Shown here: positions 8,880 through 15,879 of the stretch, piece by piece
How the letters are laid out: every line of letters begins with the position of its first letter
How positions within the stretch are numbered: position 1 is the stretch's first letter
NCBI GenBank assembly: GCA_000437755.1
Contig: FR900140.1
Span: 6,869 to 24,200, forward strand
DNA from: Roseburia sp. CAG:303
GTDB lineage: Bacteria > Bacillota > Clostridia > Lachnospirales > Lachnospiraceae
Reading direction: 5' to 3'
Length of the DNA stretch: 17,332 nucleotides
Translations under genes and position numbers: made by a program
Notes under the pieces: generated by a model
Told to the model about the DNA's origin: nothing
What the model saw: only the letters and a program-made list of their open reading frames with translations
The model's database searches: none

Positions 8880-8931
8880 TGTAAATCCTCCATTCTTGAT
8901 ATCTGGTGTAAAGCAACTTTGTGTATGGTTC

Positions 8932-8960
8932 ATTATATGTGATAAATACCGAAAAGTCAA
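8932..8960 (-). promoter_or_regulatory. Sigma-A promoter of the pgsA-like/pth/mfd operon
   Basis: On the minus strand TTGACT (8955-8960) and TATAAT (8932-8937) are separated by exactly 17 bp. Both boxes are near-perfect. Transcription would start near 8925, about 46 nt before the GTG start codon at 8879. This promoter rules out the longer reading of the gene. Confidence 0.85.
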
Positions 8961-8979
8961 GAAATGTGAATATAGGGCA

Positions 8980-9011
8980 GGATTGTGGGAGTACGAAGTA
9001 CGGAACAATCC
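8980..9011. repeat. Inverted repeat upstream of the pgsA-like promoter
   Basis: GGATTGT (8980-8986) and ACAATCC (9005-9011) are exact reverse complements and enclose GTAC-GAA-GTAC, which can pair internally. No T run follows on either strand, so this is not a standard terminator; it could be an operator. The rest of the gene-free span 8880-9268 holds two divergent promoters and AT-rich sequence with nothing else recognised. Confidence 0.35.
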
Positions 9012-9159
9012 GTAAGGCATCTTTTGATCCTGGCATCAATGTATACAAATAGGAAAGAAAAAAATTGTGAGATATGTACAAAAATGAAAAAAACGGGAAA
9101 ATAATATGTGAAAATTTTGTGAAGGATTATAGTCAAAGTGCCAAAAATGAACCTGAAAC

Positions 9160-9188
9160 TTTACAAAAAGGCAAAAAACTGTTATAAT
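9160..9188 (+). promoter_or_regulatory. Sigma-A promoter of the 9269-9862 gene
   Basis: TTTACA (9160-9165) and TATAAT (9183-9188) are spaced by 17 bp, with TGT directly before the -10 giving an extended -10 element. Transcription would start near 9195, about 74 nt before the start codon. Confidence 0.8.
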
Positions 9189-9268
9189 ATAACTTGTGCT
9201 TATGTAAGGGGCCAAAGCAAAACCTGCATAAAGGGAAGGTGCAGATGCGGAAAGGCATGGAATGATAT

Positions 9269-9862
9269 ATGAGTAAAATAAAAAATTATGGCAAAAGGAT
9301 GAAACTGTTTTTTGCAGGTGCAGCAATCGTGGCCGGAATGTGTATTATGATGTCGGTTCCATGGGCAAAAGGATTTGCAGAAGCAGAAGCGAATAATACA
9401 GAATACAGTGAACTGGAAGAGAATATGCACAGGGAATTCGATGATTCCCAGGAAGAAGAAACAGCATATGTTCTGAATGTGGATGATACTTCGGTGGTAC
9501 TGGCTTCCCTTGAGGATGTCTCTGAGGTGGTAAACACCGTAAAAGCTGCATATGATGAAGATGATTTCTATGATTCCCGGCAGGAAGTAATCCGGGAAAC
9601 AGCGGATTCAAAAGTTGAAAATGCGGACTGCGGACCGGTAAAAGAAGCAAGTATTGAACCGGTAAATAAGCCGATTGTGATGGCAGCAGGAGAGGAAGAT
9701 GGAAGTACAGAGGATGCTTCCTCAGAAACACAGCAGAGCAGTTTTACAGATAAGATTAAGATTACAGAAACTTATGCCGCAGATGCACAGATAATGTCTG
9801 TAGAAGATGCGGTAAAGGTGATAAAGTCGGCTCTTCAGAAAACAATAGTTTCAAAGGAATGA
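9269..9862 (+). CDS. Secreted or membrane-anchored acidic protein, possible stand-alone stalk of a cell-wall peptidase
   Basis: The 197-residue product has a basic start, a hydrophobic segment at about 12-31 and a possible signal-peptidase site near AKGFAEA (33-39). A Glu/Asp/Ser-rich body follows. It is not confidently assigned. The pattern VLNVDDTSVVLASLEDVSEVV (about 68-88), split by a low-complexity insert from FTDKIKITETY (159-169) and IMSVEDAVKVI (175-185), resembles one repeat of the stalk region found before G5/LysM/M23 domains in Lachnospiraceae peptidoglycan hydrolases. Here no G5, LysM or peptidase domain follows, so it may be a truncated or reduced relative. The start at 9269 has only a poor ribosome site (AAAGG about 13 nt upstream); an internal ATG at 9299 is an alternative. 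It has its own promoter. Confidence 0.75.
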   Translation: MSKIKNYGKRMKLFFAGAAIVAGMCIMMSVPWAKGFAEAEANNTEYSELEENMHREFDDSQEEETAYVLNVDDTSVVLASLEDVSEVVNTVKAAYDEDDFYDSRQEVIRETADSKVENADCGPVKEASIEPVNKPIVMAAGEEDGSTEDASSETQQSSFTDKIKITETYAADAQIMSVEDAVKVIKSALQKTIVSKE

Positions 9863-9966
9863 GGAAGAGTCAGGATATACCACAGAACAGGTATTTTGAA
9901 ATTATAGTGGATAATATCCATAGCCATACCTTTATCAATAAATCAGATATTTTCTCAAAAACGAAC

Positions 9967-9994
9967 TTTACAAATACGTTCTTTGTGTTATAAT
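9967..9994 (+). promoter_or_regulatory. Sigma-A promoter of murA
   Basis: TTTACA (9967-9972) and TATAAT (9989-9994) are spaced by 16 bp, with TGT directly upstream of the -10 (extended -10). Transcription would start near 10001, leaving a leader of about 140 nt that contains the hairpin at 10031-10054. Confidence 0.75.
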
Positions 9995-10030
9995 CAATAT
10001 ACATGTGTGCAGATTTGTATACATTTCATT

Positions 10031-10054
10031 GAGGTCAAAAGACTTTTTGACCTC
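10031..10054 (+). promoter_or_regulatory. Perfect leader hairpin upstream of murA
   Basis: GAGGTCAAAA (10031-10040), loop GACT, TTTTGACCTC (10045-10054) form a perfect 10-bp stem, followed by GATTTTATAT. It lies after the murA promoter and before its start, so it would be in the transcript leader. It could act as an attenuator or an RNA stabiliser. Alternatively it ends transcription from the upstream gene, if an unseen second promoter lies closer to murA. The following T run is short. Confidence 0.55.
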
Positions 10055-10142
10055 GATTTTATATGAATATTTGAGATTAAGAGAGCATATATATAGCAGA
10101 CAGAGTATTTCCGTCTGTGTAGAATTTGTATAGAGGTGTATA

Positions 10143-11435
10143 ATGGATAAATACATTATAAAAGGTGGAACTCCTTTGACAGGAGAGGTAGAAATAAGCG
10201 GAGCAAAGAACGCAGCACTGGGTATACTGGCTGCAGCGATTATGACAGATGAAACAGTTACCATAGATAATCTTCCGGATGTAAAGGATATCAACGTCCT
10301 GATTGATGCGATTGAAGGTATCGGTGCGACTGTACACAGAGTAAACAGACATTGTGTAAAGATTAATGGAAGTACGATTGTGTCCGTTCATGCGGATAAC
10401 GAATATATTAAAAAGATCAGAGCATCTTATTATCTGCTGGGGGCATTGCTTGGCAGATTTGATAAGGCAGAAGTAACACTGCCGGGCGGCTGCAATATTG
10501 GAAGCAGGCCGATCGACCAGCACATTAAGGGATTTTCCATGCTGGGTGCAGATGTAAAGATAGAATATGGCATGATTATTGCGGAAGCTGAGAGACTGAC
10601 GGGAGCGCATATCTTCTTTGATGTGGTAACCGTGGGTGCAACGATTAATGTTATGCTGGCAGCATCCCTGGCAGAGGGCAATACCATAATTGAAAATGCT
10701 GCGAAAGAGCCGCATATCGTAGATGTGGCAAATATGCTGAACAGCATGGGTGCGAATATTAAAGGTGCAGGTACGGATGTTATCCGTATTAAGGGTGTAC
10801 CAAAATTACATGGAACAGAATATTCCGTCATTCCGGATCAGATAGAAGCCGGAACTTTTATGTTTGCAGCAGCAGCAACCAGAGGAAATATCCTTGTAAA
10901 GAATGTAATACCGAAACATCTGGAAGCATTAACCGCAAAATTGTATGAAGTAGGATGCAGTGTGGAAGAATATGATGATGCAGTCCGGGTAGTCGGAAGT
11001 CAGATTCAGAAATGTTCACAGGTTAAGACATTGCCATATCCGGGATTCCCGACAGATATGCAGCCGCAGATTACGGTTGTATTTGCATTGGCACAGGGAA
11101 CAAGTACGGTAACGGAAAGCATATTTGAAAACCGTTTTAAATATGTGGATGAATTGACCAAGATGGGTGCAAAGATCCGGGTAAAAGGTGATGTAGCGAT
11201 CATAGAAGGCGTGGACGGATTTACCGGAGCGAATGTAAATGCATTGGATCTGCGTGCCGGTGCTGCACTGGTGCTTGCCGGTCTGTGTGCGGAAGGTTAT
11301 ACCACGATAGAGGATATTCATTATATCCAGAGAGGCTATGAGAACTTTGATACGAAGTTACGCAGCCTGGGAGCATCCATAAAGATTGTGGACAGCGAGA
11401 AAGAAGAACAGAAGTTTAAATTGCAGGTAATTTAA
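10143..11435 (+). CDS. murA: UDP-N-acetylglucosamine 1-carboxyvinyltransferase (MurA family)
   Basis: The enzyme transfers enolpyruvate from PEP to UDP-GlcNAc, the first committed step of peptidoglycan synthesis in the cytoplasm. The 430-residue product has the normal length. The motif GAKNAAL carries Lys22-Asn23. The catalytic-loop Cys117 sits in LPGGCNIGSRPIDQH, so a fosfomycin-reactive cysteine is retained. PGFPTDMQPQ (about residue 300) and the C-terminal RAGAALVLAG are also family marks. The ATG at 10143 has GAGGTG 4 nt upstream. Many Firmicutes have two paralogues (MurA and MurZ), and which one this is cannot be told here. It is a single-gene unit with its own promoter, leader hairpin and terminator. 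Confidence 0.96.
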   Translation: MDKYIIKGGTPLTGEVEISGAKNAALGILAAAIMTDETVTIDNLPDVKDINVLIDAIEGIGATVHRVNRHCVKINGSTIVSVHADNEYIKKIRASYYLLGALLGRFDKAEVTLPGGCNIGSRPIDQHIKGFSMLGADVKIEYGMIIAEAERLTGAHIFFDVVTVGATINVMLAASLAEGNTIIENAAKEPHIVDVANMLNSMGANIKGAGTDVIRIKGVPKLHGTEYSVIPDQIEAGTFMFAAAATRGNILVKNVIPKHLEALTAKLYEVGCSVEEYDDAVRVVGSQIQKCSQVKTLPYPGFPTDMQPQITVVFALAQGTSTVTESIFENRFKYVDELTKMGAKIRVKGDVAIIEGVDGFTGANVNALDLRAGAALVLAGLCAEGYTTIEDIHYIQRGYENFDTKLRSLGASIKIVDSEKEEQKFKLQVI

Positions 11436-11471
11436 AAGAGAATAGAGGAACGGAAGAATATTCCGGAAATG

Positions 11472-11525
11472 AATACCGATCTTCGGCAGTCAGATAAAAA
11501 TGACGGTTGAAGGTCGGTATTTTTT
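11472..11525 (+). terminator. Rho-independent terminator of murA
   Basis: AATACCGATCTTC (11472-11484) pairs with GAAGGTCGGTATT (11509-11521) with one G-U pair in a 13-bp stem. The 24-nt loop can fold further through GTCA/TGAC. A run of Ts to 11525 follows on the plus strand. It lies between the convergent ends of murA and the kinase gene and may weakly serve both. Confidence 0.85.
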
Positions 11526-11540
11526 GTGGGGAAACGGATC

Positions 11541-12800
11541 TTATATCTGAAACTTAAATACGGTCCAAAAAGTTTTATCGAAAGAAACACATTCACAGCC
11601 GACGGTTCCATCGTATTTGTCAATCATGGATTTTAAATAGAATAGTCCCAGACCATGATTTGCAGACGCAGGTTTGGAAGAAACTCCTTTGTCAAAAAAG
11701 TGAAGTAATTCCTGGCGGGTATAGCTGCGTCTGGAAGGGTTCCGGACTTCAAAGTAAAACTGTTCCCCACGGGTTTCCATAAATACATAAATATAATCGT
11801 CAGGTACACATTCTTCTATGGCATTCTGCAGGAGGATACAGGACAAATCAGCCAGAATGTATTCGGGTGCATGACTTTTTAACTGGGAGGAAACAACATC
11901 AAAGTGAACCGTAATTTCATTTTTGGCAGCCCGGTTCATCAGATTATAAAGGGATGCGGAAAGCAGCGGCATATTTGTCTGGAGAAGTGAATAGGCATGC
12001 AGGGGGTGTGAATATTCTCTGGTATGTTCTTTCAGTGCGGTACAAAGAGTTTCGTAATCTTTGCAGGTAACCGGCAGCAGGGAAAGTGCCTGTATACGGT
12101 TTGCATATTCGTGCTGGCTGGAACGGATATCATCAATGAGCGATTCATAAATCGGAATATTTTTCCGGTAGGACAGAAGAAGCTGCTCCTGTTTCTGTAA
12201 TTTCATATCATAGTATAGTACCGCAATATTCAGAATAATAAGCAGGGCTACAAAGACCGCAAACAGAAGTATGTTGTTATATACCTGGAGCTGGCTTGAT
12301 TTAAACCAGAACAGCAGGAAGAAAAAAATCAGATATGTATTTACCAGAAGCAGCTGAAACAGCTTGGCCGCATGCAGCAGTGTGTGGTACAGACCGGAAA
12401 CTGGCGTGAAGTGGAACAAAAGAAAAAGCAGCAAAAAAGAACCGGTGTTTCCCAGAATACTATCCGCCACAGGAAAAGAATCAGGAATAAAGTACAGGAT
12501 AATAACCATGACAAATTCGGCACTAAGCAACAGGCAGGTAGTCAGGGAATACAGAAGCAGACTGTTAAAAATATTTCTGGAACCTACAGCTGTAACATAG
12601 AACAGATAGGAAAGCTGACCGAGTACCCATAAGGCGGCACTGTTGTCCTGTGGGATGAGGTTGAGCAGAGTAATAATAAAAACACAGGCAGTAATATCAA
12701 TGGATGAAGGGCGGAATCCTTTTTTTAAAAAGGAGTGGACCATAAAGTATATACAGCAAAATTCAAGTATGGTTGATAAAAAATTTATGAAATCAGTCAT
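11541..12800 (-). CDS. GHKL (HPK10-type) sensor histidine kinase, second system
   Basis: This 419-residue membrane kinase is predicted to autophosphorylate and pass phosphate to the LytTR regulator encoded just upstream. The first 195 residues or so form several hydrophobic segments, as in AgrC/ComD-type peptide receptors. A cytoplasmic region follows with the H-box SSQHEYANRI (His230), the N-box LLQNAIEEC (Asn326) and the G-box HGLGLFYLK (GLGL 383-386). The H-box has Glu after His instead of the Asp seen in the other kinase here. The ATG at 12800 overlaps the regulator stop by 8 bp, indicating translational coupling. It is clearly distinct in sequence from the kinase at 13751-15061. Its ligand is unknown and no peptide gene lies beside it. 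Confidence 0.9.
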   Translation of the reverse strand: MTDFINFLSTILEFCCIYFMVHSFLKKGFRPSSIDITACVFIITLLNLIPQDNSAALWVLGQLSYLFYVTAVGSRNIFNSLLLYSLTTCLLLSAEFVMVIILYFIPDSFPVADSILGNTGSFLLLFLLFHFTPVSGLYHTLLHAAKLFQLLLVNTYLIFFFLLFWFKSSQLQVYNNILLFAVFVALLIILNIAVLYYDMKLQKQEQLLLSYRKNIPIYESLIDDIRSSQHEYANRIQALSLLPVTCKDYETLCTALKEHTREYSHPLHAYSLLQTNMPLLSASLYNLMNRAAKNEITVHFDVVSSQLKSHAPEYILADLSCILLQNAIEECVPDDYIYVFMETRGEQFYFEVRNPSRRSYTRQELLHFFDKGVSSKPASANHGLGLFYLKSMIDKYDGTVGCECVSFDKTFWTVFKFQI

Positions 12801-13533
12801 TGGGAGTTCCTTTCCTGTAAAAGCGTTCTATATCCTGTAGAAAAGATTTTCCTACGGGGATAGAATCATTTGAAGTTAAAGTTACTATTTTGGAGGTAAT
12901 ATCCAGGTGCAGTACTTTGGAAGTATTTATAATGTACTGCTTATGGCACTGTATAAAATCTTTGTCCAGCATAGGCAGAATGGATTCCAGAGAATATTGT
13001 CTGGTTTGAAAGAAATCCGCTTCACAGAAAACGGATAGTACATGGTATGCAGATTTTATATACAGAATGTCACAAAAGGAAGTACGGTGAAGAATCCGTT
13101 GGGTGTCAGTCAGTTCAAGTGTATTATTTTGCAGATAACCGGTCATCAGCATCTGCTGGAGCTGGTATCGGATATCAGCATCAGTATAAGGCTTGGAAAT
13201 ATAATTGTAACAGTGAAAGTTGGATAAGGCAAAATAGTTTTCATCAGAAACAGCGGTAAGAAATAGAATGGGTGTCTGATAATAGGCAGAGTGTTGACGA
13301 ATTCCTTTTGCCAGAAAAAATCCATCCCTGTTTCCAATATCTTTGGTAAGCTGGATATCAAGCAGAAACAGGGTGAAAGAAGCACTCTTCTGTAGGGAAT
13401 CAAGAATCAGACGGTCTGCCGCTGCATAATCGGAAACACAAAAAATATTCCATGAAGGATAGGCATCATGAATTGTCTGATATAACATATTAAGCTGGAT
13501 AGTATCATCTTCTACAATTAAAACTTTTTGCAT
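12793..13533 (-). CDS. LytTR-family response regulator, second system
   Basis: This is a 246-residue DNA-binding regulator. The receiver domain (about 1-125) has acidic Asp9-Asp10, phospho-acceptor Asp59 in LFLLDIQL, FLTA with Thr93, and Lys114 in YISKP. A LytTR domain (about 140-240) follows, with QCHKQYIINTSKV and SIPVGKSFLQDI typical of the family. The ATG at 13533 is chosen with GAGGTG directly upstream; a GTG two codons earlier (13539) is inside that ribosome site. It is coupled to the downstream kinase by an 8-bp overlap. Its promoter has a tandem GTTC-core repeat upstream that matches the one in front of the AgrA-like gene, so auto- or cross-regulation is likely. Confidence 0.9.
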   Translation of the reverse strand: MQKVLIVEDDTIQLNMLYQTIHDAYPSWNIFCVSDYAAADRLILDSLQKSASFTLFLLDIQLTKDIGNRDGFFLAKGIRQHSAYYQTPILFLTAVSDENYFALSNFHCYNYISKPYTDADIRYQLQQMLMTGYLQNNTLELTDTQRILHRTSFCDILYIKSAYHVLSVFCEADFFQTRQYSLESILPMLDKDFIQCHKQYIINTSKVLHLDITSKIVTLTSNDSIPVGKSFLQDIERFYRKGTPND

Positions 13534-13563
13534 AGTCACCTCGAAAAAATAAAAATGTTAAAC

Positions 13564-13613
13564 GGATGTCTGCAAATTATTACGCAGAGAACTGCTTTTT
13601 GACTCCGACATCC
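13564..13613 (-). promoter_or_regulatory. Structured 5' leader of the second regulator operon
   Basis: Exact inverted repeats GGATGTC (13564-13570) and GACATCC (13607-13613) bracket a GCAG-AGAA-CTGC hairpin. On the minus-strand transcript the outer stem would open a few bases after the predicted start site (about 13616) and close before a T-rich stretch (two runs of 5-6 Ts) that ends next to the ribosome site. This layout could act as an attenuator or a stabilising cap. No known riboswitch was recognised. Confidence 0.45.
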
Positions 13614-13622
13614 TACTGCCTA

Positions 13623-13651
13623 AGTATATCATGAAGAGAATTTTGTGACAA
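13623..13651 (-). promoter_or_regulatory. Promoter of the second regulator/kinase operon
   Basis: On the minus strand TTGTCA (13646-13651) and TATACT (13623-13628) are separated by 17 bp, and TGA directly precedes the -10 (extended -10). The -35 is identical to that of the AgrA-like operon. Confidence 0.75.
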
Positions 13652-13663
13652 GAAAAGCCGGCA

Positions 13664-13696
13664 GATGTTCAGGTCGTTATCCGTACCGTTCAGGTT
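13664..13696 (+). promoter_or_regulatory. Tandem LytTR-type binding repeats upstream of the second regulator
   Basis: GTTCAGGT occurs at 13667-13674 and again at 13688-13695, exactly 21 bp apart. The second copy in context, ACCGTTCAG, fits the published AgrA/LytTR 9-mer pattern (W-M-M-GTT-N-R-K). Two helical turns between direct repeats is the standard LytTR arrangement. The nearer GTTC core is 15 nt from the TTGTCA -35 of the second operon. Binding by either regulator is inferred. Confidence 0.7.
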
Positions 13697-13750
13697 GTTT
13701 TGCCCTCAAGCCATTGAATATAAAAGAAAGATATGGTATAAGAGAAAGTG

Positions 13751-15061
13751 TTAATCATTTTCCATTACACATAATACGGTATGAAAAGTGTTATTGGAAG
13801 TGTCGTAATGATATGTAATATCGCCATGATATTTATCAAGTACACGCCGCACACTTTTCATGCCAAGCCCATGAAACAAAGAAGGCTCTTTATGGGAACG
13901 CAGCAGGCTGTTATCCGGTAAAAGCGGATTTATTCGGCTGGAATTAACCAGTACGATTAAGGTAATATTTGTATTTTCACGTTTTTCAATACGCAGTTCG
14001 ATAAAAGCACCGGGTATATCGCAGGCGGCTTCCATTGCGTTGTCAAGAAGATTGCACAGAAGGGAGGTCAGATCACTTTCATTTAGAAATGAAATAACAC
14101 CACTCCGGATATCCGTGAAAAATGAAATCTTTTGTTTGGTACATTCCTGTTTATAGCGCAGCAGAAGAGAATTTAAAAACGGCTGGTCAGAAACCTGGAG
14201 ATTCTCCTGTAAATCAGCTGACTGTAAAAGATTTGACAGGTAGCGGTCAATGGCTTCGTAATCCTGTTTCTGGTTTAGCAGACTGATGGAAATCAGATGT
14301 TTTTTGATATCATGAATGATAATACGATGATTTTCATATTGCTCGATTACACGTTTATTGTATGCGGTCATATCTTTTTCGTATTGGATCTGAAGCTGTA
14401 AATTAGCAAAGTTTATATCCCTTTTTAAATTATTTTCATAATACCAGAAAATAAATAAATTCATGATGAGCAAAAGGAGACAGCAGCAGGAGACCAGATA
14501 ATTCAGGGAACCGGTCAGTCGGGTTGTCTGTGAAATAAACATAAATGTAATAATCAGAAAAAATGAAAAGAGAGGAATTACAATCAAAATAAGCGCTCTC
14601 TGTTTTCTGTTTCCGGAGTATTTTCTGTCCCCCGGAAACAGCTGTACCACAAGATAAGTAAGAAGAAAATAAAACAGCTTGCTTAGGATTGTGAGCATGA
14701 CCAGATGATACGGATCGATTTGATCCGGCTGGAAATCAAATGCTAATTTTAAAACCGTATTTAAAATAATAAGCTCGCTTCCGCCCATCAGAATACAGAG
14801 AAGAAGGGAATGAAATATGGCTGATACCGGACCGGTCTGGTACAGAAGATAAATGAGCAGTGCATTTACCGTTAAAAACAAAATGACATTCAAGAGTGTA
14901 TTATTCTGGAAAGAAATCAGATAATTCATAAGATATCCGCAGACAATGCAGGAAGCAGAAACCAGCAGCCCTTTTTTCCTGCGGGTAAAAATATGATTTG
15001 TGTAATAAAAGAAGATATAACCTTCACATAAGTAAATAAGTGCATATAAAATGGAAATCAT
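13751..15061 (-). CDS. agrC: AgrC-like GHKL sensor histidine kinase
   Basis: This 436-residue kinase is the likely receptor for the AgrD-derived peptide. Residues 1-207 contain about six hydrophobic segments, as in AgrC. A coiled linker (about 210-245) leads to the H-box RIIIHDIKKHL (His250), the N-box LLCNLLDNAMEAA (Asn341) and the G-box FHGLGMKSVRRVLDKYHG (GLG 398-400), the classic HPK10/SPOB_a-GHKL layout. The ATG at 15061 lies 3 nt after the regulator stop, and its ribosome site (GAGGT) overlaps that stop, so the two are translated together. No clear terminator follows, so read-through into the second regulator operon is possible. The AgrC label rests on architecture and on the adjacent agrDB. 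Confidence 0.9.
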   Translation of the reverse strand: MISILYALIYLCEGYIFFYYTNHIFTRRKKGLLVSASCIVCGYLMNYLISFQNNTLLNVILFLTVNALLIYLLYQTGPVSAIFHSLLLCILMGGSELIILNTVLKLAFDFQPDQIDPYHLVMLTILSKLFYFLLTYLVVQLFPGDRKYSGNRKQRALILIVIPLFSFFLIITFMFISQTTRLTGSLNYLVSCCCLLLLIMNLFIFWYYENNLKRDINFANLQLQIQYEKDMTAYNKRVIEQYENHRIIIHDIKKHLISISLLNQKQDYEAIDRYLSNLLQSADLQENLQVSDQPFLNSLLLRYKQECTKQKISFFTDIRSGVISFLNESDLTSLLCNLLDNAMEAACDIPGAFIELRIEKRENTNITLIVLVNSSRINPLLPDNSLLRSHKEPSLFHGLGMKSVRRVLDKYHGDITYHYDTSNNTFHTVLCVMEND

Positions 15062-15064
15062 AAA

Positions 15065-15769
15065 CTACCTCATTTCAATAAAACGTAAATAATGATCTTT
15101 AAATTCAGCGTATTTTCTCCGGCTTAAAAGTGCCTTGTATCTGTCATGGCAAAGATAAATGTAAAGCCGGTCAAAACGGGATACAAAGTACATATTGACA
15201 ATAAAACATCTATGGGGCTGAAAAAAATAGTCAGCGGATAAAGTATCTGTCCAGTACTGGAAATTAAAAACAGAAACATACTCAGCGGTAATGGTATGAA
15301 TGATAACTTTACGGTTGATTACTTCTGCAAAAATAATATCCTGCAGAGCGATTTTATAAAAGTTATCAGCAGTTTTGATGGTAATCTGATCCGCGGCAAC
15401 GTCATATTTTGTAAGAGCATCATTCAGATTGCGGAACAGGCGGTCTTTATCCAGAGGCTTTGACAGGTAACGGAATACATGAAAGCGCATGGCATCATCA
15501 AGATATTTCATATGGGAAGTTATTACAAAAATATGTGTTTCGGGATTCCGGTTGTACAGGTGGTTGCCGGCATAAATACCGTTCAGTCCGGGCATTTCAA
15601 TATCAAGAAAAACGAGATCCATTCTGGCAGGATCCGCCAGTAAATCTTCTGCACAATTATAAGTAATTATCTCCGGCATTTCAAATCCGGAATTTTGAAA
15701 AAATTCGTTCAGATATTCGGTTAGCTGGAAAGTAATGAGTTTATCATCATCACATATGGTTATACGCAT
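15065..15769 (-). CDS. agrA: AgrA-like LytTR response regulator
   Basis: The 234-residue product has a receiver domain with Asp7-Asp8, phospho-acceptor Asp56 in VFLDIEMPGLNG, and Lys104 in YLSKPLD. A LytTR DNA-binding domain spans about 126-234 (QPHRCFIVNMYFVSRF, LSRRKYAEFKDHYL). It is the expected output regulator of the kinase encoded 3 nt downstream. The ATG at 15769 has AGGAGG 5 nt upstream. It is transcribed divergently from agrDB, and one repeat pair lies between the two promoters, so it could control both. Assignment as AgrA-like comes from domain content plus context. Confidence 0.92.
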   Translation of the reverse strand: MRITICDDDKLITFQLTEYLNEFFQNSGFEMPEIITYNCAEDLLADPARMDLVFLDIEMPGLNGIYAGNHLYNRNPETHIFVITSHMKYLDDAMRFHVFRYLSKPLDKDRLFRNLNDALTKYDVAADQITIKTADNFYKIALQDIIFAEVINRKVIIHTITAEYVSVFNFQYWTDTLSADYFFQPHRCFIVNMYFVSRFDRLYIYLCHDRYKALLSRRKYAEFKDHYLRFIEMR

Positions 15770-15799
15770 AAAGACCTCCTAAAATGTATCCTGAATATG

Positions 15800-15828
15800 A
15801 TTATAACGAAAAAAAATAGATATGACAA
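15800..15828 (-). promoter_or_regulatory. Sigma-A promoter of the AgrA/AgrC-like operon
   Basis: On the minus strand TTGTCA (15823-15828) and a perfect TATAAT (15800-15805) are spaced by 17 bp. Transcription would start near 15793. The nearest LytTR-type core (15844) is 15 nt from the -35. Confidence 0.85.
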
Positions 15829-15840
15829 GCCGGTATGCTT

Positions 15841-15869
15841 ACCGTTCGGTTAAAAAAACGACCGTTCGC
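15841..15869 (+). promoter_or_regulatory. Tandem LytTR-type binding repeats in the divergent agr promoter region
   Basis: ACCGTTCGG (15841-15849) and ACCGTTCGC (15861-15869) share their first eight bases and are 20 bp apart. Both closely fit the AgrA-type pattern. They sit between the regulator promoter (-35 edge at 15828) and the agrD promoter (-35 starting at 15880), so one operator may serve both. The first copy also has a small ACCG/CGGT dyad, so a dimeric repressor site is a less likely alternative. Confidence 0.75.
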
Positions 15870-15879
15870 GCAGGAGGGG

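Noticed and set aside
8880..9020. Longer pgsA-like protein from the ATG at 9020
   Set aside because: The near-consensus promoter at 8932-8960 lies inside this extension, and the GTG at 8879 has an excellent GGAGG.
9245..9265. Six-codon leader ORF (MRKGME) ahead of the 9269 gene
   Set aside because: Too short to support, with only a partial ribosome site. It may merely reflect purine-rich leader sequence.
9963..9983. CGAAC...GTTC pair resembling a LexA (SOS) box before murA
   Set aside because: The half-sites are 11 bp apart, far from the 4-bp spacing of the Firmicutes LexA box. They overlap the murA promoter by chance.
9859..9993. A 44-codon ORF overlapping the stop of the 9269 gene by ATGA
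   Set aside because: Its 3' end contains the murA -35 and -10 boxes, it has no recognisable protein features, and its only support is the overlap.
10077..10715. A 212-codon minus-strand ORF across murA
   Set aside because: It is antisense to a full-length murA with all catalytic motifs. Its composition is that of a shadow frame.
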